Below are positions 1 through 7,759 of a DNA stretch of 58,482 nt, in pieces. The stretch lies in the NCBI GenBank assembly GCA_017634175.1, contig JAGBNY010000009.1, positions 1 through 58,482 of the forward strand, written 5' to 3'. Both the position numbers and the translations under genes were made by a program. The notes beneath the pieces are model-generated. The model saw nothing but the letters and a program-made list of their open reading frames with translations. It was not told the origin of the DNA and did not search any database. How positions within the stretch are numbered: the first letter of the stretch is position 1; each line of letters begins with the position of its first letter. This stretch comes from Lachnospiraceae bacterium. Lineage in GTDB: Bacteria > Bacillota > Clostridia > Lachnospirales > Lachnospiraceae.

Positions 1-911
1 GCGGAGTTATCGGAAGAATTCTCAGAGACATGACCCATGCCGTCCTTCAAGCTGCTGGCCTTCACGTTCAAGTCGTCAGAGGACATATTGAGCCTGTTCA
101 GGACCTCAGTAAGGTTCTCAATCATGGTCTGGACTGCCCTTGCAATCACACCGAATTCATCCCGGCGAAGCAATATCTTGGCAATCTCTCCTTCGACCTC
201 GAAATGCAGGTCGAATTTGGCGACTCTATTAATGACCTGCTCAATAATCTTAACAGGCCTTACAACCACGCCAACTATGAAGTAAGAAATAATCGCTATG
301 ACAACCAGAACAGCTAAATAAATGAGGATGGATATTCTGAGGAACTTCGCAACCACTGCCGCTGTGACATCTTTCTTATCCATGACAGCGCAGACCACGT
401 ACTCTCCATCAGTCGTCACGTAATAACTGGAGAATTTCTCAACTCCGTTCACAGTATAGGACGCATACCCTCCAGTCCCATACTGAATCGTCTTATTCCT
501 CATCTGCTGGGTGATTCCCGTCAGCACCTCATTAATCGTCACATTGCCGATTCTGGACGCGTCTCCCCCATGGAACTCAACCACTGAATCCCTGTTTACG
601 ACCATTATATAGCTGGATTCAATATCATTAATCTTGATTCCTGAAAGATTGCTTGAAAGAAACGCCCTGAGTTCAGCAGGCTCCATAGGAGGCGTATTAT
701 TCATCATGATTGAATACGCCCGAGCCACTGCCCTCATGCTCTTCTGCATCGTCTCTTCCTGCTCGGAAGAGAAAATAGCGACAGCTATAATTTCTCCGAA
801 TGCCGCAATAATGATCATAACGATCAGTGTCAACAGAGCTACCGTCTGCTTAATGGAAGCAAATCCAGTAAGATTTCCCGGCGCGGCGGAAGCTTTTCCT
901 TGTTTTGCCAT
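1..911 (-). CDS. methyl-accepting chemotaxis protein, N-terminal part (3' end outside window)
   Basis: A membrane chemoreceptor, read from the reverse strand for 303 codons before the window edge. Residues 22-47 are a first hydrophobic helix, about 48-189 an extracytoplasmic sensor resembling a short Cache-type domain, and about 190-215 a second helix. A HAMP linker follows at about 214-268 (RPVKIIEQVI near its start, DEFGVIARAV near its end). The first residues of the coiled-coil signalling domain come next; the methylation and CheA/CheW-binding tip lies outside. Start chosen at ATG 909-911, behind GAGAGGATGG. Ligand cannot be told. It fits a motile cell, as flagellar rod genes lie 48 kb away. 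The receptor class is fairly sure; the exact sensor fold is inference. Confidence 0.85.
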   Translation of the reverse strand, partial: MAKQGKASAAPGNLTGFASIKQTVALLTLIVMIIIAAFGEIIAVAIFSSEQEETMQKSMRAVARAYSIMMNNTPPMEPAELRAFLSSNLSGIKINDIESSYIMVVNRDSVVEFHGGDASRIGNVTINEVLTGITQQMRNKTIQYGTGGYASYTVNGVEKFSSYYVTTDGEYVVCAVMDKKDVTAAVVAKFLRISILIYLAVLVVIAIISYFIVGVVVRPVKIIEQVINRVAKFDLHFEVEGEIAKILLRRDEFGVIARAVQTMIENLTEVLNRLNMSSDDLNVKASSLKDGMGHVSENSSDNS

Positions 912-986
912 AAGACTTATCCCATCCTCTCTTTTTTGCTATCATACCTAAGAAAACGCACCACTAGGTAAAATGCTATTCTTTTA

Positions 987-1016
987 ATTATATCACATAT
1001 TGTACACAAATTACAA
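987..1016 (-). promoter_or_regulatory. sigma-A-like promoter of the chemoreceptor gene
   Basis: On the minus strand, TTGTAA (1011-1016) and TATAAT (987-992) are 18 bases apart. The predicted start of transcription leaves a leader of about 70 bases before the ATG at 911. I did not see a convincing sigma-28 flagellar promoter here. Confidence 0.5.
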
Positions 1017-1049
1017 ATAATTTCTAAAAAAAATATAAACTTTTTTCGT

Positions 1050-1931
1050 TCACTGCCTATTCAAAAAAACGACTCTGCCCGCCGCCCCGCAGGGCAGAAT
1101 GAGCCCGGATTCATCAACCGGCAGCCCCAATTCCTCCGCATAAACGCTTCCTCCATGAGGCCTCGCTATAGTAATCTCCAGCATATATTTTAGCGTTGCG
1201 GCCTGAAGCCCCGTTGTATAAGCATTTAATATGAAAAATAGAGGGTTCGGGCTCAAAAGGAGAGACAGCCTCTGAAGAAGGTCATAAATCGAGTCCTCCA
1301 ATTTCCAAATCTCCCCCTTCGGTCCTCTTCCATAGGAGGGTGGATCCAGAATTATCGCATCGTAACTGTTTCTCCTGCGGATCTCCCTTTCAATGAATTT
1401 TGGGCAGTCATCTACGAGCCAACGCACCGCATTGTCCGGGATAGAGCTGACTTTCGCGTTTTCCCGGGCCCAGCCAACCATCCCCTTTGACGAATCCACA
1501 TGGGTAACATTCGCTCCCGCCTTTGCGGCCGCGATCGTAGCGCCCCCGGTATAGGCGAAGAGGTTCAGTATTTTTACTTTTTCCCTGGTCTTCTTGCGCC
1601 CGCTTATGAGTCCCATCATCCAGTCCCAATTTGCCGCCTGTTCCGGGAAAATCCCTGTATGCTTGAACGAGAAGGGCTTAACCAAAAATTTCAATTCTCC
1701 ATAGCTTATGCCCCATTCTTCCGGAAGGGAGCGCACCTCCCAACTGCCCCCGCCCTTGCTGCTCCTATGGTACCTCGCATGATAATCCTTCCAACCCCTA
1801 TGGTTTCTGCCGCTATGCCAGATTACCTGCGGGTCAGGCCTTATTAAGATGTATTCTCCCCATCTCTCCAATCTCTCCCCGTCTGAGGCAGCTAAAACTT
1901 CAAAATCCCTCCACCTATCCGATACCCACAT
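1050..1931 (-). CDS. class I SAM-dependent methyltransferase, RlmI/RlmK-like
   Basis: A 293-residue Rossmann-fold methyltransferase. The SAM-binding motif I is at 121-130 (ILNLFAYTGG), the acidic motif II around 146 (VDSS), and the catalytic-loop motif DPPSYGRG at 196-203. The DPPSYG form is typical of the COG1092 group, which includes 23S rRNA m5C methyltransferases such as RlmI. The usual N-terminal PUA domain is missing, so it is a short member and its substrate, probably RNA, is inferred. Start ATG at 1929-1931 follows AGGAG at a somewhat long spacing of about 13 bases. It stands alone, with a structured 200-base leader that carries the 17-base element also found before uvrA. Confidence 0.75.
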   Translation of the reverse strand: MWVSDRWRDFEVLAASDGERLERWGEYILIRPDPQVIWHSGRNHRGWKDYHARYHRSSKGGGSWEVRSLPEEWGISYGELKFLVKPFSFKHTGIFPEQAANWDWMMGLISGRKKTREKVKILNLFAYTGGATIAAAKAGANVTHVDSSKGMVGWARENAKVSSIPDNAVRWLVDDCPKFIEREIRRRNSYDAIILDPPSYGRGPKGEIWKLEDSIYDLLQRLSLLLSPNPLFFILNAYTTGLQAATLKYMLEITIARPHGGSVYAEELGLPVDESGLILPCGAAGRVVFLNRQ

Positions 1932-1953
1932 CCAGTCAAAAATCTCCTTAGTC

Positions 1954-1970
1954 TGTAACTATTCAGAACC
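1954..1970 (-). repeat. 17-base element, copy 1 (before the methyltransferase)
   Basis: Minus-strand GGTTCTGAATAGTTACA ends 22 bases before the start codon at 1931. A perfect second copy is at 54292-54308, 20 bases before the uvrA start codon. Both have palindromes on their upstream side. Function unknown. Confidence 0.7.
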
Positions 1971-2131
1971 ACCTACCCAATCGAATAGGGGGAAAAGCGC
2001 CCCTACTCGGTTACGCTGTGCGTACCTCTCGCGGCAAGCCGCTCGATGTACTTAGCCGTCAAATGTCCGCTCGCGCGAGCACGGCGTCCTCTTGACGGCC
2101 TTATCGCACAAAAGCAAAAACTTGCTGCTTT
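1971..2131. other. palindrome-rich spacer between hypE and the methyltransferase
   Basis: No gene is visible. TAGGGG/CCCCTA pairs around 1986-2005, GCGGCAAGCCGC is at 2031-2042, and GCCGTCAA (2055-2062) pairs with TTGACGGC (2092-2099). Inside that last pair lies the 12-base palindrome GCTCGCGCGAGC (2069-2080). Near 2109-2135 a weak A-rich hairpin on the minus strand (AAAAGCA with TGCTTTT) could end the hyp transcript. The block could be the leader RNA of the methyltransferase gene or a repeat remnant. Confidence 0.55.
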
Positions 2132-3178
2132 TTAACAGATCCTCGGAAGCCCCTCTCCCGCAAGGGGACGTATCGTCCTGAGTCCTCCAATAGAAGTCCT
2201 CATGCAAACCCTTGCGCTATGTCCTTTTGAAGGCACAGTATGCCCAATGACCTGAGCGTTCTCACCATATTTTGCGCCCCTAATCAGATAAAGCGCCTCT
2301 TCCGCCTTTGAGTCGGGGACAAAGATCGCCATCTTTCCCTCATTACCCATATAAATCGGATCCAGTCCCAAGAGACCGCAAAAATCGCTCGTAGCCTGTG
2401 AAATGGGCAGGCTGTCCTGCTCTATAACAAGATCCAGCATATCCTGTTCTTTACCCATAGAATAACGAGTCCCATTTGCCGTATCCAGCATCTCATTCAG
2501 CACCGTACCGAGGCCGCCTCTGGTAACGTCCCTCATTGCGTGAATTTCAATCCCGGAATCGATCAGCCTTTCAACAATCTCCACCAAAGGAGCCGCATCG
2601 CTAGCTATCTCGCTCTCAATATCCATTCTTTTGGACAGCAAACAGGCATGATGATCCCCGAGAGTCCCGGTCAAGATGCAGGCATCCTGCTCAGCGATAT
2701 TTTTTGATGAGATATCTATGCCGCCAGGAATCTCGCCAATACCCGCCGTATTAATTATAATGCCGCCGATTCCCTTATTCTCTATTACCTTGGTATCGCC
2801 CGTGACAATATCGACCCCGGCCTCTCTCGCTGTCTCGGCCATCGAATCCACAATCAGTTTTAAAACTGAGATATCGAGACCCTCTTCCAATATAAAAGCC
2901 GCCGTAAGATAGCGGGGCCTGGCTCCCCTTGTCAAAAGATCGTTTACCGTGCCGCAGACTGCGAGCCTTCCGATATCGCCACCCTTAAAGATGAGCGGCT
3001 GCACCACGAAGCTGTCCGTTGTAAAGGCCAGCTTTGAGAATCCATTTAAAAGGGCAGCATCTTCCATCTGTGAGAGGACAGGATTCGAGAAGGCCCTTTC
3101 AAAGACCTCTCCTATGAGGCTCCGGCTATCTGCTCCCCCTGAGCCATGAGACATTGTGATGATCTTCGGTTTTTCCAT
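2132..3178 (-). CDS. hypE: [NiFe]-hydrogenase maturation protein HypE
   Basis: HypE takes a carbamoyl group from HypF on its C-terminal cysteine and dehydrates it with ATP to a thiocyanate, the source of the cyanide ligands of the NiFe centre. It acts in the cytoplasm with HypC and HypD. The chain is 348 residues with the ATP-binding HGSGG motif near the N-terminus and the required C-terminal PRIC with terminal cysteine, so it looks active. I chose ATG at 3176-3178 because AAGGGG lies about 9 bases before it. The upstream in-frame ATG at 3196 overlaps the hypD stop as ATGA but has no good ribosome site. It is the last gene of the ech-hyp operon. No hypF, hypA or hypB is in the window. Confidence 0.95.
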   Translation of the reverse strand: MEKPKIITMSHGSGGADSRSLIGEVFERAFSNPVLSQMEDAALLNGFSKLAFTTDSFVVQPLIFKGGDIGRLAVCGTVNDLLTRGARPRYLTAAFILEEGLDISVLKLIVDSMAETAREAGVDIVTGDTKVIENKGIGGIIINTAGIGEIPGGIDISSKNIAEQDACILTGTLGDHHACLLSKRMDIESEIASDAAPLVEIVERLIDSGIEIHAMRDVTRGGLGTVLNEMLDTANGTRYSMGKEQDMLDLVIEQDSLPISQATSDFCGLLGLDPIYMGNEGKMAIFVPDSKAEEALYLIRGAKYGENAQVIGHTVPSKGHSARVCMRTSIGGLRTIRPLAGEGLPRIC

Positions 3179-3192
3179 TTGTGAAAACCCCT

Positions 3193-4230
3193 TCATTCGA
3201 GATATCTATTAAAGCAAGCCCCTTCTTCAGATACCATGCAGGCCCCAATCGGGTTATTTGGAGTACACACAGTCCCAAAGAGAGGACAGTCGCTGCTGTC
3301 TATCTCGCCAACTATGACCTCTCCGCACTTGCAAGAGTCCGGTGAATTGTCTTGAATGAGTCCTCTGCTCCCGGCATCAAAATCAGAATATTCTTCCCTC
3401 AAATATAGGCCGGAAGCCTCGATCTCTCCAATTCCCCTCCAGACAGCCTCTCCCTCTTCAAAATACCGATGCACCGCATATACTGCCTTCTCATTACCCT
3501 GCCTGGTGACTGCCTCTCCGTATAGATTCAGCACCTTTGGCTGCCCATTAAGCCTGATAAGGGCAGCTATGGCCATCAAAACCTGCTCTGCGCTGAAGCC
3601 CGCTGCCACAAAGGGGACGGAATACTTTCGTGAAAGTTCTTCGAAAATATGAGTCCCATTTACAGCGCATACATGCCCCGGGGCAATAAAGCCCTGAATA
3701 TTGGACTTTTTTTCCAGCAGATAATTTACTGCCCCAGGCATTGTCTTGAGCGATGTAAGGAGCCTGATATTATTTAACCCTGCCTCCAATGCGCTCTCAA
3801 TCAACGCCGCATAAACCGGTGCCGTGGTCTCAAAGCCAATTGCCGCAAAGATGAATTTCATTTCCGGATTAGCCTGCGCCAGCTTCACGCACTCAATTGG
3901 CGAATAGACCATCCTGATATCCGCCCCCCGGGCTTTGGCAGTCTGAAGGCTCCCATTGGAGCCCGGGACCCTGAGCAGGTCCCCGAAGGAGAGTATCACA
4001 GTGTCCTTATTTTCAGACAGCTCAATCAGCTTATCAATATAGGCTGTCACTGTCACACAGACAGGACAGCCCGGACCTGAAATCATATGGATATTGGGCC
4101 CCAGGAGGGAACGAATCCCATTCTTAGAAATGGCTGCAGTATGCGAACCGCAGATCTCCATGAGCCTTAAGTCAGGGCCCGCATACCTGATGGCTTCCAA
4201 GAGAGCCTTATCCTGAGCTTTAAACGGCAT
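3193..4230 (-). CDS. hypD: [NiFe]-hydrogenase maturation protein HypD
   Basis: HypD is the iron-sulfur scaffold on which, together with HypC, the Fe(CN)2CO unit of the NiFe site is built. It has 345 residues, close to the usual size. Family cysteine motifs are present: MEICGSH near residue 25, GPGCPVCVT near 55 and the C-terminal cluster-binding cysteines (CKCGEV and DCPLFG). Its start overlaps the end of hypC by 11 bases and its stop overlaps or closely precedes hypE, so translation is probably coupled. In the third position from the operon end, it serves the Ech hydrogenase encoded just upstream. Confidence 0.95.
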   Translation of the reverse strand: MPFKAQDKALLEAIRYAGPDLRLMEICGSHTAAISKNGIRSLLGPNIHMISGPGCPVCVTVTAYIDKLIELSENKDTVILSFGDLLRVPGSNGSLQTAKARGADIRMVYSPIECVKLAQANPEMKFIFAAIGFETTAPVYAALIESALEAGLNNIRLLTSLKTMPGAVNYLLEKKSNIQGFIAPGHVCAVNGTHIFEELSRKYSVPFVAAGFSAEQVLMAIAALIRLNGQPKVLNLYGEAVTRQGNEKAVYAVHRYFEEGEAVWRGIGEIEASGLYLREEYSDFDAGSRGLIQDNSPDSCKCGEVIVGEIDSSDCPLFGTVCTPNNPIGACMVSEEGACFNRYLE

Positions 4231-4453
4231 GGGGTCCGCCTTCCATTTCCCGGATCATCTTCATGAAGTCATCCATCTCCGTGGCGTCAGAGAGGCTCAG
4301 GCGCTGGATAATGCACCCTGCGTGCAAAAGCACCCGGTCCCCGGGCTTAGTCTCCACAAGAGTAGTATCCGCCTCAACTATATTTCCGCTGAAATCCACC
4401 CGGGCCTGTCTGCCCTCGACGCTTATCACCGTGCCCGGCAATGCCACGCACAT
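4220..4453 (-). CDS. hypC: hydrogenase assembly chaperone HypC/HupF
   Basis: A 77-residue HypC-family chaperone that carries the Fe(CN)2CO unit with HypD and delivers it to the hydrogenase large subunit. The N-terminal MCVALPG motif, with the essential cysteine at position 2 after Met removal, is intact. The rest is a small OB-like barrel ending in a helix. The start codon overlaps the stop of the ferredoxin-like subunit (TAATG), showing tight coupling of the maturation genes to the hydrogenase structural genes. Confidence 0.95.
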   Translation of the reverse strand: MCVALPGTVISVEGRQARVDFSGNIVEADTTLVETKPGDRVLLHAGCIIQRLSLSDATEMDDFMKMIREMEGGPHAV

Positions 4454-4914
4454 TACTTTGCCTCCGGTTTAGCCGCCGCATTTCCTCCAGCGGCCTTAGC
4501 GGCGGCGGCAGCCTTGGCTGCAGCCGCCCTCTCTGCCGCAGCCTTTTGCTGCGCAGCCAATAATTCCTTCTGCTTATCCGAAAGCTCAAAGGTCTTTGTG
4601 ACCTTCACACTCCCCGGCTCCTGATACTTTAAGCCCATTGAAAGGGATTTTTTAGGGCAGTTGTCCACGCAGCAGCGGCACTGGATGCACGAAAATGGTC
4701 TGATCGACCATGTCTGGCTCCCCTTATCCACGGTAATTGCCTTCGTGGGACAGCGCATCTGGCATAACCCGCATAGTATGCACTGGTCCATATCATTTTC
4801 TACATGCCCCCTCGTACCCTCGGGATAGACCCTGGGCTCAAAGGGGTACTTTATCGTAGCAGGCGCAGAAAAAAGATTCTTAAGCGCCCTGCCCGCAAAA
4901 TTCAAAGCTCCCAT
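4453..4914 (-). CDS. echF: Ech-type hydrogenase 2x[4Fe-4S] ferredoxin subunit (NuoI/EchF-like)
   Basis: The polyferredoxin subunit that passes electrons from soluble ferredoxin to the small subunit of the complex on the cytoplasmic face. Two clusters are clear: C45, C48, C51, C55 and C76, C79, C82, C86. The chain is 153 residues. After the fold ends near 110 there is an unusual tail of about 35 residues, mostly Ala, Lys and Gln, likely a helix and not part of the NuoI family. Start ATG at 4914 follows GAGGA. Echoing NuoI, it sits between the large subunit gene and hypC. The symbol follows the Methanosarcina/clostridial ech naming. Confidence 0.88.
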   Translation of the reverse strand: MGALNFAGRALKNLFSAPATIKYPFEPRVYPEGTRGHVENDMDQCILCGLCQMRCPTKAITVDKGSQTWSIRPFSCIQCRCCVDNCPKKSLSMGLKYQEPGSVKVTKTFELSDKQKELLAAQQKAAAERAAAAKAAAAAKAAGGNAAAKPEAK

Positions 4915-4925
4915 TTACTCTTTCC

Positions 4926-6005
4926 TCATCTTTCCGTGCAGCTTATGCAAGGGTCAATCGCCAAAATCAAGATCGGAATGTCAGCCAGCTCGCTGCCCCT
5001 GAGAGAGGCCGTGAGCGCGGGTATATTCGCAAAGGTAGGCGTCCTCACCCTCATCCTCTCCAAGAATTTCTTCCCATTGGCCTTCACATAATAGCACGCC
5101 TCTCCCCTGGGCTGCTCTATCCTGGTCATGTATTCCCCATTTGGGAATCCCTTGACCGGGACATCTACTTCCCCGGCAGGGGTCTTTTCAATCGCCTGCT
5201 TGATGATGTCCACCGACTGCAGGATCTCCATCGCCCTAACATAGGTGCGGGCATAGGTATCTCCGTCATTATGCGTGATTATATCGAAATCTATATCGTC
5301 ATACGCAAGATAGCCCAGCTTCCTGGAATCCCTCCTGATCCCGCTGCCTCTGAGGAAGGGCCCCGCTGCGCCCAGCGTCTCCACCTCATCAGCAGTAAGC
5401 ACCCCTACCCCTGAGAGCCGGGACTTGACGGCCGGATCCTCCAAGAGGGTGCGGACGGTCACTTTCAAGTCCTCAGTCAAGTCCTCCAGCCTCTGACGGA
5501 AGCTTTTCAGCATCTCCTTCGGAATGTCCCGACGCATGCCGCCAATCTTATTGATTGAGAAAATGACCCTGCCCCCGGTGGCCTCCTCCAGCATGTCCAG
5601 GAGCTTCTCCCTTATGCGCCATGCGTCCATAAAAAGGCTCTCGAACCCGAAGCCATCGGCCAGAAGCCCGAACCACAGCATATGGCTGTGAAGCCTCGAC
5701 ATCTCGAAGAGGATGGTCCGCAGATACTGTGCCCTGGGCGGTATCTCAATATTCATTATATGCTCCACGGCATCGCAATACCCGAAGCCATGGCCGTAGG
5801 AGCAGATGCCGCAAATCCTCTCTGCGACATAGGCCATTTCGTTAAAATCTTTTACTTCAACAAGCTTTTCGAGTCCCCTGTGCACGAATCCAATGGATGG
5901 TATAGCATCTACCACCACTTCGTCCTCCAGCACAAGGTCCAAATGAATCGGCTCCGGCAGCACGGGGTGCTGCGGCCCGAAAGGTACTACGCTTCTATTC
6001 GACAT
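4926..6005 (-). CDS. echE: Ech-type [NiFe]-hydrogenase large subunit (NuoD/EchE-like)
   Basis: Catalytic subunit of a group 4 membrane-bound hydrogenase that reduces protons with ferredoxin electrons or the reverse, coupled to ion movement. All four NiFe ligands are present: RICGIC (C65, C68) and DPCISC (C353, C356). This separates it from complex I NuoD, which lacks them. The protein ends directly after DPCISCTER, so there is no C-terminal peptide for a maturation protease to remove. Some energy-converting hydrogenases are known to lack this extension. I chose ATG 6003-6005, six bases behind AGGAGG; an ATG 18 bases upstream has no such site. Length 359 residues is normal. Confidence 0.92.
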   Translation of the reverse strand: MSNRSVVPFGPQHPVLPEPIHLDLVLEDEVVVDAIPSIGFVHRGLEKLVEVKDFNEMAYVAERICGICSYGHGFGYCDAVEHIMNIEIPPRAQYLRTILFEMSRLHSHMLWFGLLADGFGFESLFMDAWRIREKLLDMLEEATGGRVIFSINKIGGMRRDIPKEMLKSFRQRLEDLTEDLKVTVRTLLEDPAVKSRLSGVGVLTADEVETLGAAGPFLRGSGIRRDSRKLGYLAYDDIDFDIITHNDGDTYARTYVRAMEILQSVDIIKQAIEKTPAGEVDVPVKGFPNGEYMTRIEQPRGEACYYVKANGKKFLERMRVRTPTFANIPALTASLRGSELADIPILILAIDPCISCTER

Positions 6006-6015
6006 CTCTTCCTCC

Positions 6016-6351
6016 TCATGCAAAAGGCGCCTTCACCGCAGTCCTGTACAGACCGCCTCTGAAGTCCAGGGTAATGTCCTTAATCTCTATGCCAAACAAA
6101 TCATGTATCTCGTTCTCGTAAAGAAAGGCCGGCGGGAAGATGTGGCTTATGCTCTGCACGCTCTGACCAGGCGCAACCTGGAATTTCAGATGCTCCGCAT
6201 CGTACCCCTTCCCAAAGCTGTAGAGGAGCTCATAATTGCCCTCCTCCGTCTTCCTCGCGCATTGCTGCACCAGCCTGTATTTATCCGCTCTAAGGACCTG
6301 CACCTCGTTCAGGAGAGTCTCCTCTGTTATGTCTTTCCATATATTTTCCAT
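6016..6351 (-). CDS. echD: Ech-type hydrogenase 30-kDa-like subunit (NuoC/EchD-like)
   Basis: A 111-residue homologue of the complex I 30-kDa subunit, a peripheral subunit that packs against the large subunit. The recognisable part is NEIHDLFGIEI near residue 82, matching the conserved ENEIxDLFG region, followed by DFRGGLYRT. It is shorter than NuoC of complex I, as usual in Ech complexes. It lies between the small and large subunit genes with a gap of about 10 bases on each side. Confidence 0.85.
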   Translation of the reverse strand: MENIWKDITEETLLNEVQVLRADKYRLVQQCARKTEEGNYELLYSFGKGYDAEHLKFQVAPGQSVQSISHIFPPAFLYENEIHDLFGIEIKDITLDFRGGLYRTAVKAPFA

Positions 6352-6360
6352 GTTTTCCCC

Positions 6361-6846
6361 TTAAGCCTGATTCTTCTCTTTTGTATCTGAGTTTTTGTCA
6401 TAGTTGATCTCGCAGGCCGCATGGCTCTTCATCGCGTCCCTCTTTTGGTCCAGTATGGCGAGAGCCTTCACTACCCCATCGATCAGGGCTTCCGGCCTGA
6501 CAGCGCAGCCCGGCACATACACATCCACCGGGATCACCTTATCCACCCCTCCCATTATGTTGTAGCAATCCTTGAATATGCCGCCGTCGCAGGCGCAGAT
6601 CCCGGCAGCCACGACCACCTTGGGCTCCGGCATCTGGGAATAGATCTGCTTCACCACGGACTTGGCCTGATTATTGACTCCCCCGGTAATCACCAGAATA
6701 TCAGCGTGCTTAGGATTTCCCGTATTTATTATCCCGAACCTCTCAACGTCGAATCTGGGAGTCGTGGCCGCGAGCACCTCTATGTCGCAGCCATTGCAGC
6801 TCGAGGCATCATAGTGCAGGAGCCAGGGTGACTTAGATAGTTTCAT
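6361..6846 (-). CDS. echC: Ech-type hydrogenase small subunit (NuoB/EchC-like)
   Basis: The electron-transfer small subunit holding the proximal [4Fe-4S] cluster next to the NiFe site. The four ligands are visible: C17 and C20 in SSCNGCDIE, C84 in AGICACDGG and C114 in VPGCAVRP. It is 161 residues, with the single-cluster NuoB layout. The start follows GGAGGGAG. It is coupled to the other ech genes by short gaps (9 and 15 bases). Confidence 0.92.
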   Translation of the reverse strand: MKLSKSPWLLHYDASSCNGCDIEVLAATTPRFDVERFGIINTGNPKHADILVITGGVNNQAKSVVKQIYSQMPEPKVVVAAGICACDGGIFKDCYNIMGGVDKVIPVDVYVPGCAVRPEALIDGVVKALAILDQKRDAMKSHAACEINYDKNSDTKEKNQA

Positions 6847-6861
6847 GATATTTCTCCCTCC

Positions 6862-7737
6862 TTATCTCCGAAGCATCATAAGTATCAAGAAATTCGATCC
6901 CGCAAAGCCAAAGGTCACGAGCCAGGTATACTTGAACATTACCTCCCACTTCACCCTGGGGAAGATATTGTCGATCAAGATTATCAGGAAATAGACCACT
7001 GAGCAGCAGACGGCCGCAAGAAGCCAGGTCCAGGGTTCCCGGGTGATAAAGAAGAGAGCCAGGATCCCGACCAGGAGCACATTCTCATACAGCTCTCCCA
7101 GCTCCATTATCCCGAGAACGTTCCCCGAAATATCCTGCGTGAGTCCCTTAACCATCTCCTGATGAGCATGATGGGAGGTGGACAGGTCGAAGGGCGATTT
7201 ACGGAACTTAATAATCAGGATAAAGCAGTAGCCTATGAAAAATCCCGGAAGCTTAATGATCGCGGGCATATTGATCTGGATAATGTCGGCCACGTTGAAG
7301 CTTCCGCAGACCAAATAAAAGCCTATAGCGACCAAGAGGGTCATTGGCTCATATGCCATCATCTGTATATATTCCCTCTGAGCCCCAAGATTGGAATAGG
7401 GCGAATTGGCAGAGCAGGCCGCAAGTATCAGCAAGACCTCCGCCAGCGAATGGGCAAAGAACACCAGCAATATGTCTCCCCCCGCAAAGAAGAGGCAGCC
7501 GGTGAAGATCGTGAACATCAGGAAAGACACCACCATCGCCGTCTGCAGCCAGTTCACCACTATGGCCTCTTTCTGGAAGAGCTTCATTATGTCATAGTAG
7601 GGCTGCAGGAAAGGCGGGCCCTGGCGCCCCTGCATCCTGGCCGTAACGACCCTGTCGTAGCCGGAGGCAAGGACACCGAGCACCGGCGCCAGTCCCAAGT
7701 ATAGAATTATCATTATCAACCAAAGAAAGTCTCTCAT
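6862..7737 (-). CDS. echB: Ech-type hydrogenase membrane subunit (NuoH/EchB-like)
   Basis: The conserved membrane anchor that links the hydrophilic arm to the ion-pumping module. It has 291 residues and about eight hydrophobic helices. Near residues 31-45 it shows the NuoH loop with RMQGRQGPP, and mid-protein the acidic cytoplasmic loop including KFRKSPFDLSTSHHAHQE, which faces the large subunit. Start ATG at 7737 follows AGGGGGATG. It is the second gene of the operon. Confidence 0.9.
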   Translation of the reverse strand: MRDFLWLIMIILYLGLAPVLGVLASGYDRVVTARMQGRQGPPFLQPYYDIMKLFQKEAIVVNWLQTAMVVSFLMFTIFTGCLFFAGGDILLVFFAHSLAEVLLILAACSANSPYSNLGAQREYIQMMAYEPMTLLVAIGFYLVCGSFNVADIIQINMPAIIKLPGFFIGYCFILIIKFRKSPFDLSTSHHAHQEMVKGLTQDISGNVLGIMELGELYENVLLVGILALFFITREPWTWLLAAVCCSVVYFLIILIDNIFPRVKWEVMFKYTWLVTFGFAGSNFLILMMLRR

Positions 7738-7759
7738 ATAGTCATCCCCCTATCCTGAT

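Noticed and set aside
1..951. Three short plus-strand reading frames opposite the chemoreceptor
   Set aside because: They lie in the antisense of a continuous minus-strand chemoreceptor frame with transmembrane and HAMP features, and have no ribosome sites.
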